From Arachnopeziza araneosa (lineage: Eukaryota > Ascomycota > Leotiomycetes > Helotiales > Arachnopezizaceae): 64,000 bases of DNA. Below the pieces are notes generated by a model. It saw only the letters and a list, made by a program, of their open reading frames with translations. It did no database searches and was not told the DNA's origin. Below are positions 35,207 through 48,609 of this stretch, one piece after another (positions within the stretch are counted from its first letter, which is position 1; every line of letters starts with the position of its first letter). Location of the stretch: NCBI GenBank assembly GCA_003988855.1, contig QYAI01000182.1, forward strand, positions 33,581 through 97,580, given 5' to 3'. The translations under genes and the position numbers were made by a program.

Positions 35207-37499
35207 CTTTAAGTATTATTTTTTAAAGTAATATATTAATTACTAAAACACTACAATTTAAAAAATAACTTTAAAAACTTAGAATAAACAAAAACGCGCA
35301 AATAAAAAAATAAAAAAAAATACTAATATAGTAGTAAACAATGTAAAAAAAGTTAAAATAAAAGTTTTACACTTATTTTACAAAAAAGAACTAAGTTTAA
35401 ACTTTTTAAAGTTTAGTAATATATGTTTCTAGTTTTTTTTCTTAAAAACTACTAAAATTACTTAGTTAAAACTTTATTTAAATCGCTTTATACTGTATTT
35501 AAATAGTATACTAAAATACTATAACTTTAATAAAAACATTTAGTTTTAAAAGCTAGTATAGATATTTGAAAAATTATTAAAAAACTAAATAGCTTTTTTA
35601 AAGCTATAAGTAAAATTTATAAAAAAAACATAATATAGTATAAAAATTGTTTAAAATATAATAAAACAAAAAAGTATTAAAATATATAGCTAACTTTTAA
35701 AGCTATACTTTTTAAGTAATAAAATAAAGTAACTTAGTTAATATAAACTAAAGTTAAATTACAAGTAGTATAAAAATAACTTTATTTAAAACTATTTAAA
35801 GTAAGAAAAAAAAAATTTAAAAAAAACTAGAACTAAGTATAAAAATACTGCCGAGTTTTACTGCTTTCGCTTATTCTTAAAAAAGTTACGTGTTAAGTTT
35901 GTAACACTAATTTTAATAAAAAAGTTTTATAAAAAACTAAAAAATACTATTAAAAATTAATTTTTTTAAAAAAGCGAGCTAATAATACTATTTAAGAAAA
36001 TAACAATATTTATAAATATAAACAAGCATATACAAATACACTTTTAAAATAAAAATAAAAATTATTTTTAAAAAAAAAAACTTTTGAAAAACAAGAAAAA
36101 AAAAATAACAACTAAGAAAATTTAATACAACTAGATAGTACAACTACTTTAGAAGAAAAAAACAAGAAAAAAAACAAAAGTAATTATTTTCAAAACTAAA
36201 AATATTATTAAAAAGAATTTAATATTTTATTTATAGTTTAACTAGCGATTATAAATAAAAAACTAAAAAGCAAAATGTTTTAAGTATTAAAACTAGTTGA
36301 AAAAATTAATATAAATTAAAGAAACAACTTTTTATAATTTTTTTTTAAAATCTACTTTAACTATACAATATCTTTTTTAAACAAATAAAATTATTACAAC
36401 TTATATAAAAAAACAGTTTTAATTACTAAAGATTTTAAAAAAGCTTTTACTTTAACAAGCTTAAAATAAGTTTAAATAGTAAAAAATACTAATTATATAA
36501 CTTGTAAAACAATTTAACTTTTAGTTTAAAATAATACTAAATAAAAGATTAAAAACTAATACAAAGTAGTTTATTATAAAAAACACTTACTTAGCTTTAA
36601 ACTAATATATAACATAAAAAAATAATAAAACTTAAATTAAATTTTTTATTTAAAATAAAAAATATAAAAATAGTTAAAAATATAAACTTTTATTACTTTT
36701 AATATTTAACTAAAAATAAAAACTAAAAGTATACTTACAATACTTAATTTGTTAAAAATATTTAATTTTTTTAATAAGTGTAATTTAAATAAACAGAAAC
36801 TTTTTTACTAAGTAAATGTTTTTATAAAAGTTAAAAAAAAACTACTATTAAAAAAATAAAAAGTTTAAATAATAATTTTAATAAAAATAATTTTAACTAA
36901 AAAACAATAATAAAATAAACTAAAAAGTAAATATAATACAAACTAAAGCTTTAAAGTAAATTAGTTTAAAAGTTAAGCTAAAAGTTTAGTTTATAAATGT
37001 AATAGTTAATTTAAAAATAATAAAAAACTTTAATAACTTTATAACTTTAAAATAAAAAAAGTACTAATAAAACTATAATTAACTATAATTAAAACTAATT
37101 ATTATATAAACTTAAAAAACAACTATAAAATTTAACTTTATATAAATAAACTAAAATAATTTAAATTAGAAAATACAATTTAAATATTAATTAAAAAATA
37201 AAATAATATACTTAAATTACTACATTTATAAATTAAATTAATAATATAATAAAAAAGAAAAGTAAAAAATTAGCGCTATTAATTTAAAAACGCTAACTTT
37301 ACTACTAAAGTATTAAAGCTTTTTACTAATTTTTACAAAAAAAGCAAAGTTATATAAAATTACGCTTAAAGAAAAATAAATTTATAATATATTATTTTAA
37401 AAAGAAATTCTAACTATTTATTTAATATTAAAAAAAAACTTTTAAAAACTTTAAAAAGCTATAAACAAAATTAAAAAATTAAAACTAATAAAAAACTTA

Positions 37500-38160
37500 A
37501 ATTACTTATACAAGTATTTACTATATTTTTTGAAAAAAAAAAACAAGTAGTTATAAACTACGAAAATCTAAACGCAATTGTAAGTAAAAATAAATAATTA
37601 TTTTTTTACTAAATTAAATAAAAAACTAAATTATAAAAGCTATACTTGTTTTAACACAAAATATAAAAAAAACTATAACTGTTTTAAAAACAAAATTAAA
37701 AGTAAAAAATAAAAACTATATTTTATTATAAATATAAATACTATATAATAATTTTTTAACTTATAAATACAATAGTTTTTTTTAAATATTTTAAAAAAAT
37801 AAAATAATATTAGCTATATTTTACTACTTAAATAATATTTAAATATATATTTAAAAAGAATTACAGTAAATTTATATAAAAAATATTAATAACTTTGCAA
37901 AAAGCTAAAATAACTTGCGAAATTAAAAAATACAAGTTTAATATTTAATAAGTAAAGTTTTTAAAGTATATAATAATAATAAAAAAACAAAAAGTAAACT
38001 TAAAAAATAAACTAATACTAAAATAAAAAAACTTAAAAAATGTTAAACAACTATAATTTTTTAAAAAACAACTAAGTAGTACTAAAATTGTATTTTAAAA
38101 TATTTAAATATATTTAGCTTTTTAACTAAATAGCTTAAAAAAGCATTAGTTTACAAGTAA
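37500..38160 (+). pseudogene. Reverse transcriptase remnant of A8
   Basis: Frame at 37547 reads VVINYENLNAIVSKNK, a clear relic of the VDYR-LN-ITIKNRYPLP block of gypsy RT. Downstream, 38080-38160 aligns with 1590-1670 of A1. No continuous frame remains. Confidence 0.78.
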
Positions 38161-39590
38161 ATAATAAAATATACTAGTTTTTTTAAAAAGTTAAAGTAAC
38201 GTTTAGTAAGTATTTTAGTAATAGTAACTTTATATTTTAAAAGTAAATACGTTTAATAAAGTTATAAAAACTACTTTAAGCTAACTAAAATCTATAAAGA
38301 AATTATAACTTATAACTTATATATTAAAAAACTTAAATAAAGCTAAAATAAACTATAAAGTATATAATTAAAAAATACTAGTAATAATAAAAGCTTTTAA
38401 AAATTAAAAAGCATATTTATAAAAAGTAAAGTATTAAAAGCTTACTTAAATTGTTAAAATTTAAAAACTAAATAAAAAACAAGCTTAGTAGTATAAAAAA
38501 CTAGCTATGTATATTTTTATAATTTACTATATTAAAAAAATAAACGCAGTTAGTAAAAAATTTAAGTATTAAGCTATAAAAAAGCAAGTACTAAATTTAT
38601 TAATAACTTTTAAAATAAACTTAAATATGTTTAAAAGTTTAATTTAAAATATATACTAAATAAACTTAAATTGTAAAAAAATATTAAAAAAATAAAAACT
38701 TCTAAAAAATATTTAATTATAAAAGCTTTATTTTAAAAAAGCAATAAAAAACTTTATATAAACTTTCTATAAATTATTAGTATATAAGTACTATACTATA
38801 ATTTTTTTTTAGAAAAAATATAAAAAACATATATATTTGCAAAAATATAAAATATATTAAAAAAAGTTATTAGTAACTGCAATATTTATAACAAAGTAAA
38901 AATAGCAAGATATTTACTTTATAGTTAACTAAAAAACTTAAATATACTAGTAAAACTGTATAAATTAATAGTATAAAAATTTGTAATTAAATTAAATTAG
39001 TAAAGTAAAATATAACTTAATTTTAGTAATTCTAAAATAACTTATAAATTATATATATAAAACTATAAAAACGTATATAGCAAAAAACTTAGCTAAATAG
39101 TTTTAAAAAATACTTATAGTAAAATATAAAATACTAATAGAAATAAATTTTAACTAAAATAAGTTATTTATTTTAAATTTTTAAAAAAGCTTAATAGCTT
39201 TATTTAAAGTAAAACAAAACATGTTAATAGCTTTTAAATTTAAAACAAATAAGCAAATAAAGTCGCTAAATTAAATAATAAAACTTATTTAAAAAGTTAT
39301 ATAAATTAATAACAAAACAATAAAGTAAAAATACTACTATTAGTTTAGTATACTTATAATAACGTAGTTAACAGCATTATATAAGAAATATTTTTTTTTC
39401 TAAACTATAGAAAAAATTACAAGCTTTTAAAATAACGTTACTAAATAAAACAAAAGTAAAAAAAGCAAGTTTAACTATTAAAAAATTAAAAATACAATAC
39501 TTTTAATTAAAAACTAAAAAGCTTAACACTAAATAAAACTTTAAAAAATAAAACTTGTAAATTACAAATTTTAACTACTTGAAAAATCGA

Positions 39591-39830
39591 AAATATACTT
39601 TATATTTTATATTTTACTACTTAAAAAGTACTAGAAATTTCTTTACTTATTACTACTAAAATAAAACTAGTTAACTTAAAACTAAAGTATAAAATAAAAT
39701 TTTTTAATATAAAAATTAGTTAAAAAACAAAGGTAGTAATTGGTTAAATAAAAAAAAATACAAGCTAAAAAAAACTTTAACTACTTTAAATAGCTTTTGT
39801 AATTTTAATAAATTTAAAAATAAAATACAA
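39591..39830 (+). pseudogene. Integrase tail and chromodomain remnant of A8
   Basis: KYTLYFIFYYLK at 39591-39626 is the RIP-decayed IHPVFHISLL motif (compare KYTLCFIFYY in A1). About 80 bases on, residues such as KVYKIKFFNIKIS and KTKVVIG follow the chromodomain spacing YEVExIL..R...K..YLV. The Trp positions are lost. Confidence 0.65.
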
Positions 39831-40032
39831 GAAGTTATTTAAACTAGACAAAAATATATATATATAAAATACAGTTTGTAAACTGTTTAATTATAGTATT
39901 TTTTAAACTTTTAAACTAATTTTCTTTTTTTACTAGTAATAGACGTTTTATATCATGTAGTTGTTTAAGCTTTTATATAGGCTTTTTTTTTTTTTTAATA
40001 TTTTGCTTTTAACGCTTAAGAAAATAGTATTA

Positions 40033-40337
40033 TAAACTAACTTAATTATATAAAAATTACATAGTAAAGCAGTTAATCGCTTTAGTAGTTTAGTAATTTA
40101 AAAGTTTACTTTTTATTTGTTTAAATTTTTTATTTAAGTAATGCTTTTTTTATTCTAGAATAAAAACTTAATATTTAATTTATTTAATTAATTATACTTT
40201 AAAATTTAATTCTTTAAAAATTACTTTAAAATTTAATTCTTTAAAAATTACTTTAAAATTTAATTCTTTAAAAATTACTTTAAAACTTAATTTAACTTAA
40301 AATAGCATTTTGCAAAATACTAGACGTAGTTGTAATA
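40033..40337 (+). repeat. 3' LTR of A8 with internal 27-bp expansion
   Basis: Starts taaactaacttaatta and ends agttgtaata, 305 bp. At 40196-40290 the segment actttaaaatttaattctttaaaaatt is repeated three and a half times with a 27-base period; the sister LTRs have one copy. Confidence 0.78.
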
Positions 40338-41984
40338 TATTTTTATATATTTTGTAATTATGTATAAAGAAGTTTACTTATATTTGCAAAAGTAGTAATT
40401 TATAAAAAAACTTTACTTTTATAAAAGTTTATTTTTAAAAAATATATATATTATATAAAAATAAAAATAGTTTAATACAAAAAGTAAATAATATTATATA
40501 AAAAATTAAAAATCTATAAAATAAGTTTAAAAACTTATAAAAATTATATAGTAGTAGTAAAAAAAGTAGTAAATTTTTAATATTAACTTGTAATAAACTA
40601 TAAAATAAAAAACAAAATATAGCTTAATTTAAAAAATATTTATATAAATAAAACTTTTAAAAACTTAATTAAAAAAAAGAAAAATATAAAAAAATTAAAG
40701 TTATTAACGTTTATTTATATAAAAACTAAATATTTAAAACTAAGTTTATAATGTTTTTTATTTAAGCTTACTTTGTTTAATAATAAAATATTACAAATTT
40801 ATAGCTTAGTATAAAAATATTTTTAAAACATATATATAGTTTAAGTAATTTTTAATAAAAAGTTCGAAACTATATAAAAAAAAAGTATTATTTTTTATAG
40901 TTAAAAAAAATACTTACTTTATTTAAAAAGCTAAATTTAATATATAAAAAATAAAAGTAATAAATATATATAAAAAAAGTTATATAAAGTTTTAAATTTA
41001 AGTTATTATTATTATTTTTTTTAAAAACACGTAAAAAAACTTTATACTAAGATTCTTTAAGTACTATAAGTAAAAAAAACACTACTAAAAAGTGTTTATT
41101 ATATAAAAATTTTAAATATTAATAGTAAAGTTTTAATTTATAAAAATTAAAAATAAATTTTTTTACTATTAGTATTAAATATTTTGTTAATATTGTGTTT
41201 ATTATTGCTTATTAGCTACATATAGCAAAAAGCGTAGTAAAGCTGTTTATAATTACTATAATAACTTTTAAAAGTATTAAAATTCTAAAAATAATTAAAA
41301 ATAAATATATATTTTTTTTAAGTTATATAGCCAAAATTATATATTTTTTAAAAATAATTATAACTAGTTTTTGAAATTAAAGTAGTATTTTTATATAAAA
41401 AACAACTAAAAGAATTACTAGTAGTAAAAGTAGTATAAGTTATATAATATAAAATATAAATATAACTAAAAGTATTAATTAAATATTAGTATAAAAATAC
41501 TTTAAATTATATAAAGTATGTATAAATAAAAATAAAAAATAAACAGTAAATAACAGTATTAACTAAACTTATACTAAAAACAAGTAGCTAAATAATTATA
41601 TTTTAAAAAGCAGCTATATACAAAAGTTTAAAAAAAAATATAAAAAAAATATTAAAAAAAATAAGTAAATATAAATAGTATTTGTAAAAATAGTTAGTTT
41701 ACTTTATTTTAAAAAATCTAGCAAGTATTTAAAAAATCTAGCAAGTATTTAAAAAATCTAGCAAGTATTTAAAAAATCTAGCAAGTATTTAAAAAAATTA
41801 AATATTTTTTAAAGTTAATTTTAATATTATTAAAAGAAATTATGTTTTATAAAGTTAAAAGTAAATATTTAATTAAAAAAACAAATAAAGTAAATAGTTA
41901 CTTAAAAATAAACAATTGTTTACTTATTTTAAAAAAAGTTTTTTATTTACTTTTGTTATTATATTTTAAAAATTAATGTTATAA
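40338..41984. other. Unassigned RIP-decayed DNA
   Basis: No domain or gene. Contains the 20-bp array at 41711-41790. A coding-like lysine-rich composition on the plus strand around 41600-41700 is not distinctive. Confidence 0.4.
41711..41790. repeat. 20-bp minisatellite, 4 perfect units
   Basis: aaaaaatctagcaagtattt repeated exactly four times with no mismatch. The units keep GC and CA that RIP would have removed, so the expansion is recent or too short to be recognised. Confidence 0.97.
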
Positions 41985-42110
41985 ATTAAATTTAGTAATT
42001 AAAACTAAAGCTAAAACTAAAGTAATACTTAAAGCTAGTTTTTTTAATAAAAAAAATAAAATTAGTAAAGTTATTAATAAAACTATTAATTAATAATTAA
42101 CGAAAACTAT
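41985..42110 (+). repeat. Family G repeat, copy 2
   Basis: Aligns with 28255-28400: taaatttagtaattaaaac, then the core attaataaaactattaattaa near 42075. Confidence 0.6.
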
Positions 42111-42299
42111 ATTAGCAGTTTTTTTATGTTAAAAATAAATATAAAAAACTTAAAGTACTTATTAATATTTAGTTTTATTTTTTAAAATAACAAATTTATT
42201 ATTTTACTTGTTTTAATTATATAATTGTAAACTTTTATTACTATAACTAAAAAAAAGTAAAATATAAATTAAGTTAATAACTATAAAAATAAACAACTA

Positions 42300-45200
42300 T
42301 AAAAAAAAGTTTAATTATATAGTAGTAGTAGTAAAGTTAAATTAGAAATTAGTATAACTATAAAATTTAAAATATTAAATATATTAAAAAAATACTAAAG
42401 CTTTTTACTACTTTTAATAAAAAAAACTAGAACTTTTTAAAAATAAAAAACTATATTATAAGTACTATGTACTACTATTTAAGCTTATAAACGTATTACT
42501 TTTTTTATTAAATAAATACGATATATTTATAAAAAATATATTAATATTAATTATATTTGTTATTTAAATTATATTAAAATTTATAACTTTACAAAAGTAA
42601 AAATAATATATAAAATTAATAAATATAAGTTTTATTTTCGGTTTATATAGAATAACTAGTTATTCTGCGTTTTTCGCTGTTTTACTTGAAATAAAAAACT
42701 TTTTACAAGTAAAAATATTTGTACTAGTTATATTAAATTAACTTGTAAATTAAAAAAAGATTTTAACTTAAAACTTTTATAAAGTTTCAACTACTTAGCT
42801 ATTAAACCGTTACATATTAGTATATAATTATACTAACATTAATATTTAAAAAATTAAAGTTTTAAGTTATATAATAATTAAAAAAAAAAAAAAAGTAAAT
42901 TTAAATAAAATAAAATTAATATTAAAATATTATATAAATACAATTTTTTTTAACAATATCTAGCTATTACTGAAAGTTTATTCTAAAAAATTTAAAAACA
43001 TTAAGTTCATTTATAAAACTTTAAAAAAACTTTAATATATAAATCAGTAATAAAATAGTTTAAAGTTTTTAAAAAGTTAAAGTAATAATAAAAAAAACAT
43101 TAGTAATATTAAATATAAATTTAAAAAAAACTCTATATATTTAAATATATTAAATAAAGTTATAAAAACTACTATAAGCTAGCTAAAGTTTATTAAAAAA
43201 CTATAGTAAGTAACTTATATATTAAAAAAGTTTAATAAAGTAAAAAATAAACTATAAAATATATAACAAAAAAATAATTATTATTGTAAAATATTTTAAA
43301 ATTAAAAAGTTTATTTATAAAAACTAAGTATTAAGTAAATAGTAACTTAAACTATTAAAACTTGAATTACTTTAAATATACAAACTAAATAAAAAAAATA
43401 TAATAGTATAAAAAGTTAGTTATTTAAAACTTTATTATTATTATATTAAAAAATAATAAAATAAAAAAACTTTAGAAAAACAAATACATAAACTAATGTT
43501 TACTTTTTAAGTAAATTTAAATATAATTAACAAATTTAAAACTTATAAAAACAATGTAAATTATTAATAAATTTTAAAAAAAAATTAAAGTTAATAATTT
43601 TTAAATAATTTTTAATTATAAAGTATATATTTTACAAAAAGTTTTATTTAAACTTTTTACAAACTACTTGTATATAACTACTAAAAAGTATTTTTTTTTA
43701 AAAAGATTTACTAAAACTATCTATTTGCAAAAATAAAAAATATAGTTAAAAAAGTAATTAATAATTATAAAATTTACAACAAAGTAAAAGCAGCTAAATA
43801 CTTACTATATAGCTAGCTAAAAAACTTAAAAATAATAATATTATAAAACTTTATAATTAAAATTTACTTAATAAAGTAAAATATAACTTAAATTTACTAA
43901 TTACGAAAAAACTTATAAAATACATATATATAAAATTATAAAAAAAAATTATATATTAAAAAAACTAGCTTAGTAATTTTAAAAAATAATAATATAGTAT
44001 AAAATATTTAAAATTATTTACTTTCAAGTTTTAAAAGTATTTAATAACTTTACTAAAAGTAAAATTAAAATTATTAATAATTTTCTATATAAAATTAAAT
44101 AAGTAAATTTAAAAATTAAATTAAATAATAAAAATATATATAAAAAACAATATAAATTAGTAATAAAATAAATATTTATAAATATTATTATTAAAATACT
44201 ACTTATATAATAGAATAATAAGTAATATTATATAAATGTTACTTTTTTTTACAAATTATAAAATAGTACTTTAAAATAAAATAAAACTTAAAAAATAAAA
44301 TAAAACTAAAAACATAAATAAAAGTTTATATTAATAACTAAAAATAAAAATAAAAATTACAAATATAAAAGTAGTATTTGTTTGTAATAAAAAATATAAT
44401 ATAAAACTTATATTTAAAAAAAAATAAAACAAACTAAAAAAAATTAAAAAATTAAATAAGTACAACAACTAGTAAATTACAAACTGTAGCTATTTAAAAA
44501 ATCGAAAATATATTTTTTATTTTTTTACTAAAAAAATACTAGAAAAACACTACTTTTAATAAAATAAAACTAACTTAAAAACTATATTATTTAAAAAATT
44601 TAGTATAATAAAAAGTTAAAAAAACAAACTTAATATTTAGTTTAAAAAAATAAAAACTAATATTTTTTAATAAAAATTATTAAAAAAATTTAGTAAATTT
44701 TACTAGTAAAGTTTAAAAACGCTTAGAAAACAAACTTAACTTAAAAAGTTTAAAACTAAAAGTAAATAGTAAAGTTAAAAGTAAAGTTTTTGTACTTAAA
44801 AGAATTTTTTATATATTTTTTTACTTTTATATTATTTAGCAAGTTTAAAAATTATAACTTAAATTTTGCTATTTTTATAGTACTAGTAAAGTAATTTATT
44901 TTATTTTTGTAATTTTAGTATTATAGCTATAGCTTTTTTTAATATTTTAAGTATTAAAAATACTATTATAATATTATTCGTACTAAATATACTTAGTATA
45001 AATAAAAAGTTTTTTAAAATTTGTAAAATATTTGTAACTTTTAATTAAATAGTTAAAGTAAAGAATTAATTTAATTTTAGTATTTTTTACTTTTTAAGTA
45101 AAACATTTTTTTTACATTTACAAGTAATAAAAAAAATAACTTTAAAAAAAACATTTTTTACTAAAAGTTATAGTATAAAAACTACGCTAGCTAGAAAAAA

Positions 45201-45450
45201 AATAGTATTGTAAATTACAATTTTTGTTATAAAACAAGTTATATAATAAAGCTAAAAAAAGCTTATAAAAAAGTAAAGAAATTTAATACTATTATATTTT
45301 ATAAAAGTAATTAATATTTTTATTTTAAATAAAGCTTTAATTTTACTTTATTAATACTATACTATAACTTAACTATTTAAAATTTACTTTCGTGTTTTTT
45401 TACTTTAACTTAAAACAACTTCTAGTAAAATACTAAACATAGCTATAATA
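42300..45450 (+). mobile_element. Family A copy A9, rearranged
   Basis: 42300-42620 aligns with 9180-9740 (pre-RT/RT flank, with gaps), a family C block interrupts at 42625-42850, then 43000-43400 aligns with the RT-to-RNase H region of A1 and A8, 43780-44300 with the integrase region, and the integrase tail lies at about 44500-44540. A shortened LTR (45300-45450) ends it. The RT motif itself is not recognisable. Confidence 0.62.
42625..42850 (+). repeat. Family C repeat, copy 1, with palindrome
   Basis: Shared with 46265-46480 and 62970-63175: a gtttatatagaataactagttatt block (a palindrome around aataactagttatt), then actttttacaag, then a tagct..ttaa..gttacatattagtatataattat tail. This copy keeps CG (ttttcggttt; ctgcgtttttcgctg) and is the least mutated of the three. 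Confidence 0.6.
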
Positions 45451-45544
45451 CTTGATTATTTAAAAACTATTTTTAAAAAGTTTATTTTTATTTTTTATTT
45501 AACTTAAAACAACTTTTAGTAAAATACTAAATATAGTTATAATA
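45300..45544 (+). repeat. LTR of A9 plus duplicated LTR tail
   Basis: 45300-45450 carries the R-U5 part of the family A LTR and the tail agtaaaatactaaacatagctataata. The last 65 bases recur at 45481-45544 (same tail ending agttataata), a direct duplication of the LTR end. Confidence 0.65.
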
Positions 45545-45547
45545 ACA

Positions 45548-45770
45548 GTATAAGTAAACAAATTTTTATTTTCAAAGTATAAAAAATAAAAACTAAATTT
45601 AAATTAAATTTAAAGTAAAAAAATTGTTTTTTTACTATATATAATATATACTTTATTTTATAGTTTTTTATTTATTATATATAGTTTTTTCTTTATAGCG
45701 AGCTTATAAGTATAAATATACTTAAATTATTAACGGATTTTTATATACTTTTTAACTATTTATATTATTA
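45548..45770 (+). repeat. Family E repeat, copy 1
   Basis: Shares an aaacttta-tttc-aaagtataaaaaataaaa block, an actatatataatatatacttta block and aatatacttaaattattaacggatttttatata with 48985-49250, 58460-58740 and 59135-59345. LTR-like in size; this copy retains cgg. Confidence 0.62.
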
Positions 45771-45904
45771 TATAATATTTTTTTAAAACTACTAAAAATA
45801 GTTTATTATAATTTCGAAACTAACTTTTAACTAATTTAAAACTTAGTTATTTTTTTTTATATAGCTGTAATTTTAAAAACTTCGTAAACAACTAATAGTA
45901 TTAT

Positions 45905-46080
45905 ATTATAACAATTTTTAGTATTTTACTAGAATATATTTTAGTTAAATTAAAACTTAAAGATTTAAATATATAAAAACAATTTTAAATAGTTAAATTT
46001 GTTATATAGTATTAATAAAGTAAAATAATAAGTTAAGTTAAATATAAAGCTTTTACTTAATATAAAATACTACTTATAAA
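45905..46080 (-). repeat. Family A LTR in reverse orientation
   Basis: ttataacaatttttagtattttactagaa at the left is the inverted LTR tail and keeps the TAACA/TGTTA end. aagttaagttaaatataaagcttttacttaa near 46030 is the inverted R region. No internal region could be assigned on either side. Confidence 0.65.
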
Positions 46081-46264
46081 ATTTTTTTTTTTTTAAACTT
46101 TTTAAACTTGTTAAACTTTCTAGCTTAAGTTTTAAAAATTATTATATAACTTTATATTAAGTGTTTGTAATATATTAAAGTATAATACTAGTATAAAAGC
46201 AATTTGTAAAATTGTTTTATATAAATATTATAAAAATATTTAAAACTTTTAACTACTTTTTTAT

Positions 46265-46480
46265 ATATTGTTAGTTTATAAAATAACTAGTTATTTGTAA
46301 ATCGTAGTTTTAACTAGTTTATTTTAAATACTAAACTTTTTATATATAGAAAAGTTTATAGTATTAAGTTAATATATATTTAAAAAAAAATTGTAAAAAA
46401 AGTTTTATAAATTTCTAGCTGCTTAACTAATTAAGTTTTATGTTTTAGTATTTATAATTATAAATAAAAACTTAGTTAAT
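46265..46480 (+). repeat. Family C repeat, copy 2
   Basis: tagtttataaaataactagttatt at 46271, then actaaactttttatatatagaaaag and a ctagctgcttaactaattaagttttatg tail, aligned with 62970-63175. Confidence 0.6.
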
Positions 46481-48609
46481 TTAACTATAAAATTAATTAA
46501 AAACTTACTTTTTTTAAATTTATATTTTTTATAAATATTATACTAAAAGCTTTTTAGTAACTTTATAAATTTCTTTTAATAATATTAGCTTTTATACAAG
46601 TTAGTAGCTTATATAAATTACTTTTTATACAAACTTTACTTTATTTTTTTACTTACAAAATAATAAAACTAAGTTAGTAAATAATTTTTTAAAAATAAAC
46701 TTAAAACTAAAACTTAAACTTTTTAACGTAAAAAAAATAAAAATATAACTAACTTTAATATATTTAAAACAATTGTAAATATAAAAAATAAAAACTATAC
46801 TTAATAAGCAAATAACTTATAAAATTTTACTAACGTAATTATTAACTTATAAATTTAAGTAAATAGTTAAAGTTAATTTATATTTTTAATTAAATTTTAC
46901 GAAATTTTTATACTAACTTAAAAAATAATACATAAATAATTAACAACTATAAACTAAAATGCTTTTTAAATACTTTTTAATATTTATTTTTTATACTAAA
47001 GTTAAATTATAGCGAAAATTAAACTTTTTAATATTAAAACAAATTTTACTTTTAGTTAATAAAAGTTATTAGTTAAAAATTATTACTTTTCTAACTTTAC
47101 TTAAATAGTACTTATTTAGCTAAAAACTCTTAAAAACTTTAATACTATACTAATAATTTATAAATATAAATAAAATAATTAAGCTTTTACAAATATACTT
47201 TATTATTAAATATTAAAAAAAATACTTAAACTTTTTAAAACTTTATATATATAATAAAAACTATTTTAACAAAACTTTTATAAACTTTAAAACTTGATTT
47301 TGTAATATAGTAATAATTAAAACTATACTATAGTTTAAATAGTTTTATTATATATTAAAAAATTACTTTTAATTTTTTTATACTAAAAAAACGTTAAAAT
47401 ATTAAACTTAGTATTTAAGTTATTATTTAAAATTTAAGCTTTTACTTAATAATTAAGTTTTTACTTATTTTAAATAAAAACTACTAGATTCGTAACTAAG
47501 TACTTAAGTAAACTAGCGCGTTTTAAAGTATTTAAAGTAAACAAAACTTACTATAAAACTAAAAGATTTTTTATTTTTTTTATTTTAGTTTAAAAAAGTA
47601 TAAATAAAGCTATTAGATTAATTTTTAACCTTTTCAATTAGTATTCTAACATTACTTAATGCTTAAGTTTTTATTTAACTTTAACTTATTTTTTTATATT
47701 TTAAAAAAAATTTACTTATATTTTGAAAGTTAATTTTAAAACTATTTGTATTTAAAAATATATTAAATTTTAACTTAATTTTACTACTATTTTGTTAGTT
47801 TATACAAATTTAAAACAATACTAAAACTAGTATAAAATAAGTATTTAATACTAAATATATTTACTATAACTATAATTTCTTTTATTAAATAAATTAGTAT
47901 TTTTTAGCTTTTTTTATTAAAGTAATAAATAGTATTAATTTTAATTAAAAGAAATTAGTTAAAGTTACAAAAAAAAACTTTAAATATATATTAAAGCTTG
48001 AAAAAATATATATAAAAGCTTTAAAGAAATTAATTTTTGTAAAAATATAATTTATTAAAGCTAAATTTATTTTAACTTAAAAGTAAAACTTAATTTTTAA
48101 TAAATTTTACTTTAAGTATAAATAAATATAAAATTAAGTTATATTTTTTAGTAAATACTAAAATAAATAAGTATTTAGTTTTAAATTAACTTTTAGCTTT
48201 ATAATTGTTAAATATAAAATATAAAAACTTTTTTATTTTATATATAAATATAATTAAAATATATAAAGTAAACTAAATTAGTTTATATAACTATATTTAA
48301 TAATTAATAATTATTGCGTTTAATTTTGTATTTTTGTTATACTAGATTTAGGCTAGTAAAATATTATTATAATTAAATAAATAAAACAATTTAAAATTTA
48401 CTAAAACTTGTTTATAATTAATTTAAAACTTTTTTTAAACAATTACTAACTTTTTAGAAATTAAAAAACTTATTTTCTTTAGCTTTTTTAATAAAGTTTA
48501 GTATAAGTATTTTAATTACTAGTTAAATACAAATTGTAAAAACTTTACTATTAATTATATAAAAAAATAGTTTAGTATAAACTTTTTATATTTATTATAA
48601 ATTTAACTT
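46481..48609. other. RIP-decayed DNA with one family B copy
   Basis: Apart from family B at 47470-47640 I see no alignable family or domain. Plus-strand T-richness and minus-strand lysine-like codons suggest decayed minus-strand coding sequence, but no motif is readable. Confidence 0.35.
47470..47640 (+). repeat. Family B repeat, copy 2
   Basis: tagattcgtaactaagtac, cttaagtaaactagcgcgtttta (nearly identical at 60090) and ataaagctattagattaat match copies at 31020 and 60010. Confidence 0.6.

Larger units (their letters stand above)
34912..40337 (+). mobile_element. Family A copy A8: full-length RIP-decayed element
   Basis: The longest copy with two LTRs (34912-35206 and 40033-40337), total about 5.4 kb, within the usual size range of fungal gypsy elements. 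Leader and pre-RT (presumably gag) region 35207-37300; RT block at 37547-37594; RNase H about 38330-38460; integrase about 38870-39300; integrase tail 39591-39630; chromodomain region about 39670-39830. All frames are interrupted. The first 500 bases inside the LTR align with 32119-32570 and with the start of the window. Confidence 0.78.

Noticed and set aside
37281..37297. Inverted tagcgct/aacgcta pair near the A8 pre-RT region as a regulatory hairpin
   Set aside because: Imperfect, inside a decayed coding region, with a similar arrangement in A7 explained by common descent.
42655..42670. aataactagttatt palindrome as a transposon terminal inverted repeat
   Set aside because: It is a single internal palindrome, not paired termini, and I could not find element ends around it.
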